From the NCBI GenBank assembly GCA_963931865.1, contig OZ007507.1:9376689-9440688 (forward strand): a DNA stretch of 64,000 nucleotides. The letters are read 5' to 3'. This document shows positions 11,226-23,132 of the stretch, piece by piece. Position 1 is the first letter of the stretch. Every line of letters starts with the position of its first letter. The notes below the pieces were generated by a model. It had not been told where the DNA came from and ran no database searches. It saw only the letters and a list, made by a program, of their open reading frames with translations. Made by a program: the position numbers and the translations under genes. This DNA comes from Axinella damicornis (Eukaryota > Porifera > Demospongiae > Axinellida > Axinellidae).

Positions 11226-14200
11226 TCACACAGGGCCATATTTTCCTATTAGAACTCTCTTTTTGCTGCTCCACTCTTCCTTGTTTAGGGTACAGCCACA
11301 GAGGGCTCGTTTCCCTGTAAATGCAGTGCGTCCATGCAGTACTCGGTGATTGTCAAATGTGAGAGGCTTCCCGGGGACCATGTGAAACCGGTACTGAAAA
11401 GATTCATCGTTCATGGTCTCAATGAATGTCTGCATGGCCTCATAAAGCTTCAGGATAGAAACAGGGCCAGCCCCTCCCCCTACCTGCTGGAGGGACTCCA
11501 CACAGGCAGCATCCAGGGGTGCTCGATCTGTGTTATTGAAATGCACTCGAGTGACTTTTCCAGTTTTTGGATCGGTAATGAACGTGATGTTAGAGTTACG
11601 GAAGCTGTGTACTTTGCATGTGTGGTGATATGGAATGGGGACCGTAGAGAGAATACGGAAGTGTTCTGGATTTTTCTTGCGGATTTTCTCGGCCAGTTTG
11701 AACCCATCGACCAGGATGCTCTCCCCACCAGTCGCCTCATACAGTATGCAGTGCATGCACTGAAATGCTGTAAATGCAAAATGAAACAAGTTCCAAGTCT
11801 TAAGGATACTTGCTGTGGTATACCCAGAACATGTATGCACATGCATGCAGTGTGGTTTTGTAAAAGTTTACATTGCTAATCTGATGTTGGCATATAGAAG
11901 CAGTGAATGGGTGAGGGGGTGGGCAGACTTATTAGAAGCAATTTAGGCCTATTGAAGTGGTATGGTGGGTGGGTGAAATATAGGAGGGGGCGAATTAATA
12001 GACCATAATAGACCATTTCTCCACTGGACTAGTACAACAGCAACTTAAGTATACTTCATGACTAACCAACTTGGTGACATGAAGTACACAACCACTGTTG
12101 GCTAGTGTACAGTTACAGAACTTGCACATCATTATTATGTAAAACTGTGCTACACATGTAGTCAGGATTTGAGTACCTCATTGAGGCATAGGATTTTCTA
12201 AGACAGCTAGACCATCAAACTCAGCTACTACCGTATGGGCGGAAAATTTGGCGGATTGGCTCTAAATTGCGTTTGGCGGATTAAAATTTGGCAGATTTGG
12301 AAATTTTCAGAGCGAGAATGATGTCATACTAATTATCTGCACGGCCGTGTGACCGCGGAGCGCTCGGTGGTTTTACGTGCAAAACTTTTGTGTCAGTACA
12401 GGAGAGGAACTGCCATGCGAGTGGTAACCAAAAGGACACATACGCAGTATCAGCTGCTTGTTTGCTATTTCTGGCAGATCAGCTGCTTGCTCGCTATATT
12501 TCTGGCAGATCAGAGACAGAGGTACTACAGTGCATGCGCGAGAGCTCGAGCGTCGCTACGAGACCCCACCCACACGCACGTCATGACAGAATATTGGTGG
12601 AATTATTTTTGGCGGTGCGTTCATAATCCGCCAAATTAAATTCCCTGCCAAATTTTCTGGCCATACGGCATGATTTGCTAAACTGTTTTTAACACAACCA
12701 TTATTGGCCTTGGTTCACCTTGTTTCATTTGTCTGAAAGGAAGAATCTATGCGTCATGCAGTCTAGCCACTAGCCCCTCTCCGCCCGGCCGGTCGCCGCG
12801 CGCCCGCTTGACCGGCCGGACGGAGAGGGGCTAGCGGCTAGACTATACGTCATGTGACTTCACTAGGATTTCTAGACTTTCTAGGGTCACGTACAGTGTA
12901 AGAGCATTGCTAGATTGTACAGACTACCACAACACATTGTTATAATATAGCCACGTTCTGACATAGCATTACAACCTTGGGGCCAAAAGTAGGCATTAAT
13001 TAGAATACACTATAATGGCTGTGAAGTAGATTAGTGAGCATACTTAAAGTTGAGGTAAGCAGCTTCCCTGTTTCCAGGGTGGTACTATAATTAATGCCTA
13101 CTTTTAACCCCATAATTTGTAATACTGGAAAGGGTCCACAGCCACTTGATGTCAAATTCATTTCAAACTCCCATCCATGCCTTGTGGGACATGACACAAC
13201 AACACAATCATTGCCATAGCTACCCGGATGCCTGATGGCATGCATTTCACCTGTTGCTTCTGCAAAGTAGTTGTTGTCTGTGTGCAGGTCAATGGCAAGG
13301 GGTGTGTAAGCAGTATCACTGTAGGGAAAGGAAGAAAATCAGTGTTCTCTAGATGATAACACAAAATGTACATGTCCAGTATTCCTCAACAAGGAAAGAA
13401 GTATTCAACTCCTTAGACACAGGCCTACAGACACAGTGATACTGCTTACACACCCTAAGGAGTTGAATACTTCTTTCTTTGTTATCAGTCTATACACACA
13501 CCATAATTATTCTAATTCGAACAACATTAACCCAACTTTTGCTGTCCAAATTCATTGGAATACGTAAATTACTGAAATTCGCGGAAACGGGAAAGTGTTC
13601 TAGAGGAATTGTTCGCAACTAATACACAATACGCAATTCCACTAACACAAGACAAAACTAGACTACAGCATGCATACAGTCATGTTTATACTATACTCAG
13701 TCTAGCCGCTAGCCCCTCTCCGCCCGGCCGGTCAAGCAGACGTACGGCAAAGCCGCGCGCGTAGGGCGGAGAGGGTCTAGTAAACATTGCACTTGATCAC
13801 GTTTCTCTGAAATGCCAATTACATGTACCTGTGAATCGGTGAAGTGCCAGCTAGAGTTGAGGACGACTTCTGTACCCTTGGAGGCATCCAGGTTGACTCG
13901 ACTAGTTTAACTCGAGTGTAGGCTATTAGACGCTCTCCGCTGGGCTGATCGCAAGCGAACTGCTCGGTTTACAACCACGAGAGTCATGAATAAAATTGGA
14001 ACGAATCGTTTCAGTGAGATCTGATTGGTCAGTTGAACGCAATCAAGTGCAATGTTTGCTAGACCCTCGCCACGCGCCAGCTTGACCGGCCGGGCGGAGA
14101 GGGGCTAGCGGTTAGACTGTACTATACTATACTATCAAACTTCTTTGTGACTATTTCTGTGTCTTTGCAAGAATGTTCATGCTGCTATATGGGCAGGCAC

Positions 14201-15577
14201 GGCACTTCTAGTCCCCTGCACAGACTTGTTTATGAAGCACCTCCACCATCTCGTCTCGGTAACAGCCCTAACACAACTATAAAGAAATGGTCCCTAGACG
14301 AACTTTACATGACCGCTTTAAGAGAGGTTTTTGTGTATTGCAGCTACCTCTCTAATGAGGCCAAACATACTTGGCCCCAAGGTGACCGGACCGCATTAGA
14401 CAGGTTCCACTGTAATAAACAAATCTTGGAAGAATAATTAAGAGCATTGGAGCATAGCATAATAGGACAATTTTTGAGCACAATTCGCCAAGGCCTACTT
14501 GTACTCCAGGTTGCGTAGCTGCTCAATCTAATCAGCATGGTAACTGCGCTACAGCGACAGTTGACACAGCAGTACTTTGTAAGTTCCAAGCTGCTTGCGT
14601 TTCTAAGATCGCTGTAGGAATTACTACTCTCTCGCCATGCAGTGTTATGAGAGAAACGGAATATAATGGAGGGCATTTCAGTTGTTTTACGGCCAGTGAC
14701 GTCAAACGTAGCCGCTCTTCGGCATTGTGTAATCCAGCTGTTCAGTAGCTTGATTTGCAGCTGTTCGAACAATGGAATAATAATAACAATTTTGGCCTTT
14801 CGAACGCACTGGAATACGAAAATTACCACAAACTTCACGAAAATGGGGGAGTGTTAGGGGGTCTAATTAATTACGGTACCTTATTGACAGGTCAGAGGTT
14901 ATCGTGTACATATCCCCATAGAACGTATTCCGAATGATGCCGACTCTCTCCATCAGCTTCCTGGTTGACTCTTGATCCGGAGGGGTACCAGAAACAAAAC
15001 TAAAGCCGTATTTCTCAACCATTGTCAGCCATTTCAGTAGTTCTCGGTCATCCTCCATCACTCGTGTGTACTCGACCTCAGGTGGGCTAGCCGCAATCTC
15101 CTTCCCCCACAGCTCCAGCTCAAGTCCACCATCTCTTCTGTCAGACACCTGGTCAAGACCATTCGACTCGTAACTGTGATCCACCAACCATTTCACAGGA
15201 TACTCGGATACGTGACCGTCTGGCCACTGAACGCACAGGTTTTCACCCTCTAACTGCACACTACTGGGAGTTATATTTTGGGGAAGGGTGTCTACCAAAC
15301 GCTGGTTTGTGGCGGAATGAAAGCACTGCGGGCACATGCAGTTGTCCCTCAGCCACAGGTAATGGAATCTGCTCCAGGCGTTTTGGGATTTCCAATCGAT
15401 GAGCACTGAGTCCTCTTTCCTCGAACAGCTGAGCCCATGTTGCGCGCCGCTAGCAGCGCTGGACAAGAACCTCGGCCGGTTTGAGGTGCTCCACTGTAGC
15501 CTGGAGGGAGCGACGCTGGTAGCAACCCGCGGGAAACGACTAATCATTCTCAAAACATTAGCCATCATGGCCATCAT
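11226..15577 (-). CDS. TMLHE: Trimethyllysine dioxygenase, mitochondrial, three exons
   Basis: Three exons read 15577-14880, 13318-13251 and 11767-11226, with GT/AG borders and matching phases. They total 435 residues plus stop, close to human TMLHE (421). The enzyme is an Fe(II)/2-oxoglutarate dioxygenase hydroxylating N6-trimethyllysine, the first step of carnitine synthesis. The first ~40 residues are Met/Arg/Ser-rich and look like a mitochondrial targeting peptide. The N-terminal domain has WLRDNCMCPQC, the Cys cluster that binds zinc in the related BBOX1, and WPDGHVSEY. The jelly-roll core has AIDLHTDNNYF with the iron-binding HxD, TGGESILVDGF, and FDNHRVLHGR with the distal His. TGKRALCG carries the 2-oxoglutarate Arg. 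AYTPLA and GKRALCGCTL favour TMLHE over BBOX1, but the Cys cluster is BBOX1-like, so the paralogue call is less certain than the family call. Both introns contain inverted-repeat elements. Confidence 0.88.
12231..12668. mobile_element. MITE with CCGTATGG ends, TA target site
   Basis: The left end is TA|CCGTATGGGCGGAAAATT and the right end is its inverted counterpart (AAATTTTCTGGCCATACGG, then CA where TA is expected). AATTTGGCGG blocks repeat in both subterminal regions. The element is 438 bp, in intron 2 of the TMLHE-like gene. A right-end fragment of the same family is at 54728-54824. Confidence 0.75.
12761..12843. repeat. Near-perfect GC-rich hairpin (GTCTAGCCxCTAGCCCC)
   Basis: An 83-bp palindrome: GTCTAGCCACTAGCCCCTCT at the left pairs with its complement at the right, around a loop containing CGCCGCGCGCCCGC. 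The same arm sequence bounds the larger element at 13700-14117. Confidence 0.85.
13700..14117. mobile_element. Foldback element with GTCTAGCCGCTAGCCCC arms
   Basis: The left arm GTCTAGCCGCTAGCCCCTCT and its inverted copy at 14080-14117 bound a 418-bp element. A second, inner inverted pair is present: GTCTAGTAAACATTGCACTT near 13769 and its complement near 14046. The structure is therefore a nested palindrome. It lies in intron 1 of the TMLHE-like gene. Confidence 0.8.
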
Positions 15578-17040
15578 TTATTTTGACAGTGATCATCCGA
15601 TCAATCAGACAGATATTCATAGTTGCTAAGTGCGCCGGAAGCAGTTCCCGGAATTCTTTGTCTCGTCTTTGTCCCGGAAAAAATAGCTGTTCTCGTTCCC
15701 AGGCTTGTTGCATGCAGTCTGGGAACGGAAATTAGTGAAAGACCAGATGCTGCAAGGAAATGAAGCCAAGGAGGGAATGCCATTCATGGAGGAGTTTCCA
15801 GGTATTCAACGAGGTGTAGTGCAGCTGTGTGGTGCATGCTTTGATCTTCTGCATTTCTCACGGTGTCTGACATGACTTTGGAACCGGGCGCACGTCAATA
15901 GAAAGTGGCACCATCCATGGCCAGGAGGTGGTAAACTGTGATTCATGTATGGTGTGATTTAGTCTTGCAGGCCAGACTCTTTTCCTGTCTGCGAGACTAT
16001 GGTGTGGTTATAATGTTCTTCGACCAGAGCAGTGTGTATATCTTCTGTGACTGTAGCTAAGCTACCCGGCCCGGGCACCGTTCGACCAAGTGTCTCTGAA
16101 GTTGCTTTTGAAAACTTAGCAACTATGGATATTTTTATCAAAAATGAATAATCATAGGGTCGGTAGGGATACGACGTAACGGCAAACGTGTAAGCCTTTA
16201 TAACAGCGCATCATTCATCTTCGAGTCTTTTCATGACCAACAAGACTCAGTGTCGCCCATTCGCGAAAGTACCAAACCAGGGGCAAGTGGACTTCGCGGA
16301 AACGACGGAAACGGACAATGGAAACGGAAAACAGAAAATGGGGAAAACATTTGTCTACATGTACTATTGTAGCGTGTCTTTATTCACTGGACCTGTGGAC
16401 TGGACTGGACTGGACTCGCCCAAAATTCAATTAAATGCCTTATTGAATTCATTGTAGGACAGAAGCTAAACATTCACTCGTCTTTCCTCGAGTCGGTAGA
16501 GGTCAAAGGTCATGTGCATATTTAATGAGCTTCAGTCAGATATTATTTGTTTTCTATGATCAAGCAAAAAGGCTGGAGTTCGATTTCTGCAGTGAATAGC
16601 TCTTTCTCGTTGAAGCTCAGTAGATATGCACGTGACCTTTGACCTCTACCGACTCTAGGAAAGACAGGCTATTCAAGCAACTTTAGTGAATGTTTAGCTT
16701 TTGTCCTACACTGAACTGAATAAGGTGAACTTTGGGTGAGTCCAGTCCAGTCCACGGGTCCAGTGAATAAAGATGCGCAACATTTACTACCATAGATATT
16801 TTTTTCCGTTTTCCGTTTCCGTTGTCTGTTTCCGCGAAGTCCACTCGGGTCTGTGTATAATTCGGCCAATCAATATGCTGTTTTTTAGGAAATTGAAGTT
16901 GATTTGGAGGTGGTAGTAACTACGGAAGTCGTACATCACTAGTCTAGTCCGACTCCACTTCCATCACTCACAGACACTGTTAAAATCTATGATGATGCAG
17001 AATGTACATAGTTCAACAGAATTGAGAAGTGAAAGTAGCT
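15578..17040. other. Upstream of TMLHE-like gene; no gene seen
   Basis: The first bases are the 5' flank of the dioxygenase gene. A short hairpin at 15960-16001 (GTCTTGCAGGCCAGACTC paired with CTGTCTGCGAGACTA) belongs to the CTCGCAGGCCAG family. The remainder is occupied by the inverted repeat listed separately. I see no exon. Confidence 0.55.
16269..16860. mobile_element. Foldback element, ~230-bp arms, GGACTGGACT core
   Basis: The left arm runs from AAGTGGACTTCGCGGAAAC through GGACTGGACTGGACTGGACT to GGTAGAGGTCAAAGGTCA. The right arm repeats all of it in reverse, ending GTTTCCGCGAAGTCCACT. The spacer is about 100 bp. Short GTAAGCCTTT and TCATGACCAACAAGACTC words outside the left arm recur at about 3488-3550. 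The GGACTGGACT motif is shared with the 35-36 kb foldback element. Confidence 0.8.
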
Positions 17041-19039
17041 ATATACCAGTAACAAAGGCTATTTCGAAGCCAGTTATTTTTTTCTTCATATCATCAAGTA
17101 GTTTATTCGTGTGTACTGTTTCATCATATACAATGTTGTACCACTCTCTAAACCCAGGAACTTGAGATACCACCATTCCGGAGTATGTCACCAGTTTACC
17201 ATCTTCGTTAAATCACTGGTCGATTCGTTTGCCTACCAGATCAAAGTCTGTATCCTCAGGTGAGTTTGCTGTAATATCCTCATGAACTGCTGCTTGAATG
17301 AGCTTGGTGAGATATAATTGTTGGTGTGAAGTTTCCCACCTGTTTTGACGAGAATTTGTATACGTCCTTGTCAGTTGGGTATTTCATTGCAGTTTTTTCT
17401 GAAACGTAGCTGTGCTTTTAAGGCTTTAATTCCCTTTGTTGGTTTTTGAAGAGATTGCTTTATCAATTTGGTCAATGGGTTGCCACAAGCCATACTGTAT
17501 GATGTCTGATGTTAGTCTCTCTTTCTCAAGGAGCAATCTGACCTCTGCTTGTTGCTTTTGCTGTTATTTCTGTTGCTGTGTTAGAATTCTTGTTTGTTCA
17601 GTAGAAGCTAGCAGACACTGCTTAAATTTTTGCTTGTGTTGTGGGGCAAGCTTTCGAGCAGCTGTAAGGAATGTGTTTGTCTCTGCTTCAGATTTTGTTG
17701 CTAACCGTGCAAGTAGCTGTCTTGTTGTTTGAGAAAAGAATGTGAGCCTCTAATGCCAGTGTTCTTGCATTGGGTGTTTCCCGTAACAGTCGATCTACTG
17801 TAGCTTTGCAAAGTCATGCTCACGTGTGGTCAAAGTCATGCTCACGTGTGGTGTTGGTTGTCTTTACAGTTGCGGTTTCTGTCCTTGCAGATTCAGTTCC
17901 ATCTACTGCTTTCCTTGTATCCTTGTGAGTGGTCATTGATTACTAGTGAGAGCAATAGCTCGGTTGCCTTGAAGATTGCCAGTAACATTTGTTCTACTTG
18001 TGGATCACGACTGGAAGGGGTGACAAGTGCTGTCCAGATTGCATCCTTTTGACTGGGGTATCCAGAAAAGGGATTTTTTTCATGCACCGGTCATGAACTC
18101 ACTGGCATCTTTGCAGTTTTTGAAGAAGCCACCGAGCTTGGTGTATAGTATTCTGATAAATCCAGTATAATATTGGACTCTAGAATTCTCCACAGAGTTG
18201 TCAGTGCTGCTATGTACAGTGTAAGAGATCGTTGGATGCATTTTCCAGGACTGCTTTGGGTAGCCTGTTCGGGGTGCCCCATGTTTTGCTCAGGATATGT
18301 CTCTGAGATGATAGAGTCGTCCTCCATTTGCGAATACTACATTGAAGCGGTTGCCTCAAATAGATTGGTCTCAATACCTTGTTTGTTTGTGAACTGGAGT
18401 GGATATCTAGATTTTTCATCTTGCTGTTTTTCGAAAGCTTTTCAAGCTGTTCTGACCAGCCTAACTGTCCCTGCCTCGGCCTGTTGGGTAGAGGCAGGAA
18501 CATCGTTCAGAGCTGTTTCAAAGATTCTGAAGCATGTTCAGCCATGTTTACACAACATGCATGCCACAGAAAAAGTGGTACATCTGGGACATGGATTGCT
18601 GCTTCATTTAGGTTAAATCGCTCCAGTGTTGGCAAGATGTTAGCTCTGTATGCTGCCATTGTTTCATTGAAGGATTTTTGCACTTGAGCGACATGCATGG
18701 TACTCTTAATCTTTGCTACTATCTTTTGTCCTGCCTCTGAATACCCGTTATTCAAACCTTTGCCTTGGAGAGTTCATCCATAATCTCTTGCAATGTTTCC
18801 AGAGCAACTTGTGCTGATCCGGAGGTGACTTCCTGGATTCCAAGTGTCAGGACACCAGCATGTGTAGCATTAACTTGATACCCGTGATCAAACTTGGTGG
18901 TTCCATCTGAGTGTAAGGCATTGTGTTCAGATTGTGTTAAGACATCAGCTACTTGAATGTGCGCTAGGGACATATATACTTTCAATTCATTGCCTTGATG
19001 ACAGGTTATTCCCACATTGTGTGATAGTAATTCCATCAC
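17040..19039 (-). pseudogene. Degraded transposon-associated protein (LHSDGTTKF type)
   Basis: Minus-strand coding sequence runs from 19039 to about 17040, broken by stops and frameshifts. Clear blocks are 19039-18752 (HNALHSDGTTKFDHGY then GVLTLGIQEVTSGSAQ), 18755-18507 (KIVAKIKSTM then AAYRANILPTLERF) and 18087-17893. From memory, proteins with this SDGTTKF...TLGL..V.SGSAQ pattern are abundant uncharacterised, transposon-linked proteins in cnidarians and sponges. I cannot name a transposase superfamily. The first two blocks overlap by four bases in different frames, so at least one frameshift is present. Plus-strand frames across the region are its antisense shadow. Confidence 0.55.
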
Positions 19040-19382
19040 GCAGACTCTTACACTGTCTGTGAATCTACCATTTGCGGAATCTTTCTTGACCGTTTATGGT
19101 TTCCATGTTCACATGTAAGTCAATGCATAATTTGTCTAGTGGACATGTATCATGTGTAGCTATCCATTGTTCTGCCTATTAAATGCTGCAGGCAGTATCA
19201 AATTTACGCAGGGAATAGATCATGTTGGTTAGCCTCGTTCCCAGGCGCTCGGTAATTAGGGAGAAGAGTGCCTGGTATCCACTGTTCACGTATGCACAAG
19301 CCGTTCCGTTACATTCTCCGTACCATACTTTTCCGGTTCATTGTCCGAATGCAACTTTCGCATGCGCAGTAAACCCACAATC
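19040..19382. other. Spacer before transposase; GCCTCGTTCCCAGG element end
   Basis: No gene. TTAGCCTCGTTCCCAGGCG at 19231-19250 is the recurrent hairpin-element terminus. Nothing else is recognisable. Confidence 0.5.
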
Positions 19383-20390
19383 ATGAACTTTGACACACGT
19401 ACACAACTACAAATCGCGGTAAATTCGAAGAACATAACGTACTCGACGGATCTCCGGTGGAGAGTTGTGTGGATATCGCTTGTTCAGCAACTCCTTCCCA
19501 ACGACATTGCGAAGCTACTTGGTGTATCCGCCCGTACTGTCAGGCGGTACATTGACCTGTTTTATCAAACTGGAGACGTGGTACCTAGACCGCGCCGTTA
19601 TGGACCACCACGTTTGCTCAACGATCATGAACAACTAGTCTTACTACGACTGATTCTTGAGAACCCAGGCATCTATCTGAAAGAAATTCAGGCTGCACTT
19701 CTTGTCAGGTTTGGTGTGGAGGTTGCTGTTTCTACAATATGTAAAACCCTTCATGCAATGGGTTGTAGCCGCCAGAAAATACAGCATGTTGCTTCACAGC
19801 AATCTGCTGAATGCAGAGCTAAGTTTATGGCTAAGGTTTCCATGTATAACCCTGATATGTTGGTGTGGGTAGATGAAACCGGGTGTGACAGGCGCAACAG
19901 CATGAGGAAGTATATATGGCTATTCTGTGGGAGGTCTACCACCTCGTGAATACAGGATTTTAATTCGTGGAGTGAGATACTCAGGAATAACAGTGATGTC
20001 GCAGGAGGGGGTCCAGGATGTCCAACTTGTTGAAGGAACTGTAAATGGAGAAGTGTTTGAAAGCTTCATTACCATGACCTTGCTACCAATTTTAAACCCT
20101 TTTGACGGCAATAATGCATCTTCAGTCCGCATTATGGATAATGCAAGCATTCATCACTTGGATCAGGTTACTCACTTAATAGAGACTGTAGCTCAAGCAA
20201 AGCTACTTTTTCTACCTCCGTACTCACCAGATTTAATGCCATTGGAGGAAGTATTCAGTAAAGTCAAGAGTATCATGATCAACTGTTTCAAGTATGCACT
20301 GCTCCAAGAGTACTCCTTGCAATGGCGTTTAGCATGGTAACTCCGGACGACTGTGTTGGATACATACAGCATATTGGATATACCACCTAG
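19383..20390 (+). pseudogene. IS630/Tc1-like transposase with two frameshifts
   Basis: The frame opens at ATG 19383 (MNFDTRTQLQ). The N-terminus has a helix-turn-helix region (LPNDIAKLLGVSARTVRRY) then RPRRYGPPRLL. The DDE catalytic core follows: VDETGCD (first Asp), IMDNASIHH (second Asp) and PYSPDLMPLEEVFSKVK (Glu), as in the IS630/Tc1/mariner superfamily. The frame breaks near 19912, where an extra ATAT in AAGTATATATGG shifts the reading (a four-base slip fits). It breaks again near 20290, after which FQVCTAPRVLLAMAFSMVT continues in another frame to a TAG at 20388. The ~335-residue length is typical of the family. It is inactive as read, although the breaks are few, so the insertion may be fairly recent. 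Confidence 0.82.
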
Positions 20391-20542
20391 AACTATCATC
20401 ATTCATGCATCCTGTCTTTGAACATGCAGCCTAACAGTACATAAATTCATGAACTGCAACCACACAAATCAATCAGTGTCAGACATAATCGCATTTCCAA
20501 GTTGTGTATGCACACACTATTATACTCAATATTTTTATGTAT

Positions 20543-20800
20543 CTGTTATCATGGACAATGCTTCAATTCATCATGTTGATGAAGTTACAGATTTGATTGA
20601 AAACACAGCTCATGCAAAACATTTTGCCCCCTTATTCTCCCGACCTAATGCCATTGGAAGAGGTTTTTAGCAAGGTGAAGTGTGTATTGAAGGCAAATGA
20701 CCAGATTTTTCAGGTGTGTACAGCTCCGAGAGCATTGCTAGCAATGGCATTTGGGATGGTAACCACTGAAGACTGTTTTGGATATGTACACCACTGCTGA
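20543..20800 (+). pseudogene. Second, 5'-truncated IS630/Tc1-like transposase copy
   Basis: This repeats the last ~85 codons of the transposase immediately upstream: IMDNASIHHVDEVTDLIE, then in a shifted frame LPPYSPDLMPLEEVFSKVK and TAPRALLAMAFGMVT, ending at a TGA. It differs from the first copy at many positions (VDEVTDLIENTAHAK versus LDQVTHLIETVAQAK), so it is an older or independent relative rather than a fresh duplicate. The N-terminal two-thirds is missing. Confidence 0.75.
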
Positions 20801-21098
20801 TACCTTCCATAGTTACATGCATTATTATTCCAGAGGTCTCTTCACTCATTTATCTTATGTACTCATTACATGCAAATTAATGATGATCAGCAGAAATGCA
20901 TGCATAGGGAAGTTCCTTCAGTACTGTGGTTTATGTCTCCATAGCAGTCGTGTACCACCGTATGCAGCTCCTCAGCTATCCAGGGCATGCAGCTGCAGTC
21001 ACTGTCCTGCTCCCTGGGGCACGCAGGCAGGTCAACATCCAGTGGGCAGTGTGTGGGGAGCTCGCCAGCATCATCAATGTATCTTTGTTCTTCCTATA

Positions 21099-22440
21099 CT
21101 AGTCACCTTTCAGCCTTCTTAAGATGGCCAAGACTGCATCTTTCTCAGCCAAGTACTCTTCAGCAGTAAAAACACCAGATACTTTGAGGTTGTTGAGGTC
21201 ACTAAGCTGCTTGTAGCACTTGGAACGGGACTCAGTGAGTTTAGCTGGACTTGTTCTAGCTTGACTCGTGGGATTAGAGGTACCAGTCTGCGGTGAAAGA
21301 GCAGTGGATATAGCAACAGCAGCCTGTGTCAGAGCCTCTGCCATGGCTGAACCATCTCCCTTCTTTTTGCTTGAGCTATCATTCTTGCCAGCCTTAACGA
21401 ACATCGATAATGTGGGTGGATCGTCCAAACTACTATGCAGTACACCTACTATCATTTCACACCATATTCGATACTGCATGGGCGTAAAACTAGCACCATG
21501 TTTCTCCTTGAGTTCTTTCAGGCCACTGCAAATTAGACTTTAGTTTCCCGTCCACCCCTTCCTTGAAATTCCATGCAGCGGGTGGTCCATTTCCATTATT
21601 CATTACTGTGAAATCGTTACTGTGAATATCGTTAAAAACTACCAGGAACTACAAAAATTGACCACAAAACATGACAGTCTAAACAGGATACAAAGGTCAC
21701 TGACAGATCTTAGCTCTGGACTTCTTAACATTGGCAATCTGTGGCTTGTCGCCACACCCCTCACACTGGGGATAGTACTGTTCCTGGTCAGATACTGGAG
21801 CAGAACAGTAAACACCTATATCTGTAAAGTTCGCTGAATAGTACAATTTTTCTATTGGCTCCTCACAGGACATTTGACGGACAAAGACAGTGTCTTTGAG
21901 GTGTTATCTGCATCCTGCAGCTGTGCTCCACAAGAGAAAGACAAGCCATCCAGTGACTGTTCTAGTTGCAGCTTCTCTGCTGATTTTAGTTTGCGTTTCG
22001 AGTAGATTAGCCTCCACATGCAGATGGACGATTCTCTTCTGTTGTTGTTGTACGGAGAACTTCACCAAATGGCTTATAGTGATCATCAGTGCCTGGAACA
22101 GGGTCAGGGAGATGCCCCAATTCAGCGAACTCAGTGGCAGGCAGTTGTGGAGTTTGCAGTCTGACTTTCCGCACTTCAAAATGTCAAAAAAGTAGTGTCT
22201 TTGTCGGCAGCAGTGTGCGAGAAATTCAGCCAGGTGTGGACTCAAATCTTTGGCACAGATAGAGTCAGTGTAGCGTAGGTGGAATTCTTTGTCTACAGCC
22301 AGCAAGACAGTCCAGTTCTTCCTGAGTGGCTGCTGTGAACACCTCAAACTTCTTCTCTGATATCAGACCAAACTTCTGACAGGTCTTCTTGGGTTCGGAT
22401 GCTGATCACACTACTACCACTAACAACTCCTATGTCGAAG
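21099..22440 (-). pseudogene. Degraded multi-cysteine transposon-associated gene
   Basis: Several minus-strand blocks are in order. About 22380-22135: TAATQEELDCLAG, then in another frame HCCRQRHYFFDILKCGKSDC. About 22135-22020: LPATEFAELGHLPDPVPG then DDHYKPFGEV and TTTEENRPS. About 21830-21725: QYYPQCEGCGDK. About 21600-21099: NGPPAAWNFKEGV, then SGLKELKEKHGASFTP, ending LAILRRLKGD with a stop. The CGK.DC, LPDPxPGxDxHY and YPQCxxC signatures match, from memory, a widespread uncharacterised transposon-linked protein of sponges and cnidarians. Frameshifts near 22135 and 21535 and internal stops show decay. The last block may be a separate gene; its C-terminus is intact for 126 codons. Confidence 0.55.
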
Positions 22441-22583
22441 TCACGTCGTATAATATCGCCCTGGAGCTGTCTTCTAATTACAGCCTTCAGGTCATCATGT
22501 GAAACCACCTTGCTGCAATCAACGCTGCGGAGGGTAAATAGTTTATAAGTTTGGGAACTGCCTTTAGTATCACCTTCTCAATA

Positions 22584-23132
22584 ATGCAGTTACTAGCAAC
22601 AGTTGGCACTGGAGCCAAGGAAGCAGCAGGTGTCGATGGTCGGAGTGGAGTGACGAGTATGGTTCGGGGGTAAGGTAAGGCAGGGCTATTCCGACAGTGG
22701 GGTAATTCCGATAGTTGGCTGCCTTTGTTACCAGACAAAGTTTGGTAATTCTTCTGTGGTACCGCAGGGTAGGCTGACGCTCAACCTACCCTGCAGTAAC
22801 AAAGGCAGCCAACTATCTGAATTACCCCACAGTCGGAATAGCCCCGTCTTACTAGCAACAGTTGGCACTGGAGCCAAGGAAGCAGCAGGTGTCGATGGTC
22901 GGAGTGGAGTGACGAGTATGGTTCGGGGGTAAGGTAAGGCAGGGCTATTCCGACGGTGGGGTAATTCCGATAGTTGGCTGCCTTTGTTACCAGACAAAGT
23001 TTGGTAATTCTTCTGTGGTACTGCAAGGTAGGCTGATACTCAACCTACCCTGCGGTACCACAGAAGAATTACCAAACTTTGTCTGGTAACAAAGGCAGCC
23101 AACTATCGGGAATAGCCCCGCCTTACCTTATC
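22584..23132. repeat. Tandemly duplicated 262-bp segment with hairpin elements
   Basis: The segment from TTACTAGCAACAGTTGGCAC is present at 22584-22847 and again from 22846, nearly identical. In each copy CAGGGCTATTCCGACxGTGG and GATAGTTGGCTGCCTTTGTT lead into a palindrome returning to GGAATAGCCCCG. The second palindrome is longer and nearly perfect: TACCAGACAAAGTTTGGTAA is answered by its complement. Both copies create the same spurious minus-strand frame. Confidence 0.85.

Noticed and set aside
11334..11879. Plus-strand 181-codon open frame
   Set aside because: Antisense shadow of the last TMLHE-like exon, which carries the family motifs.
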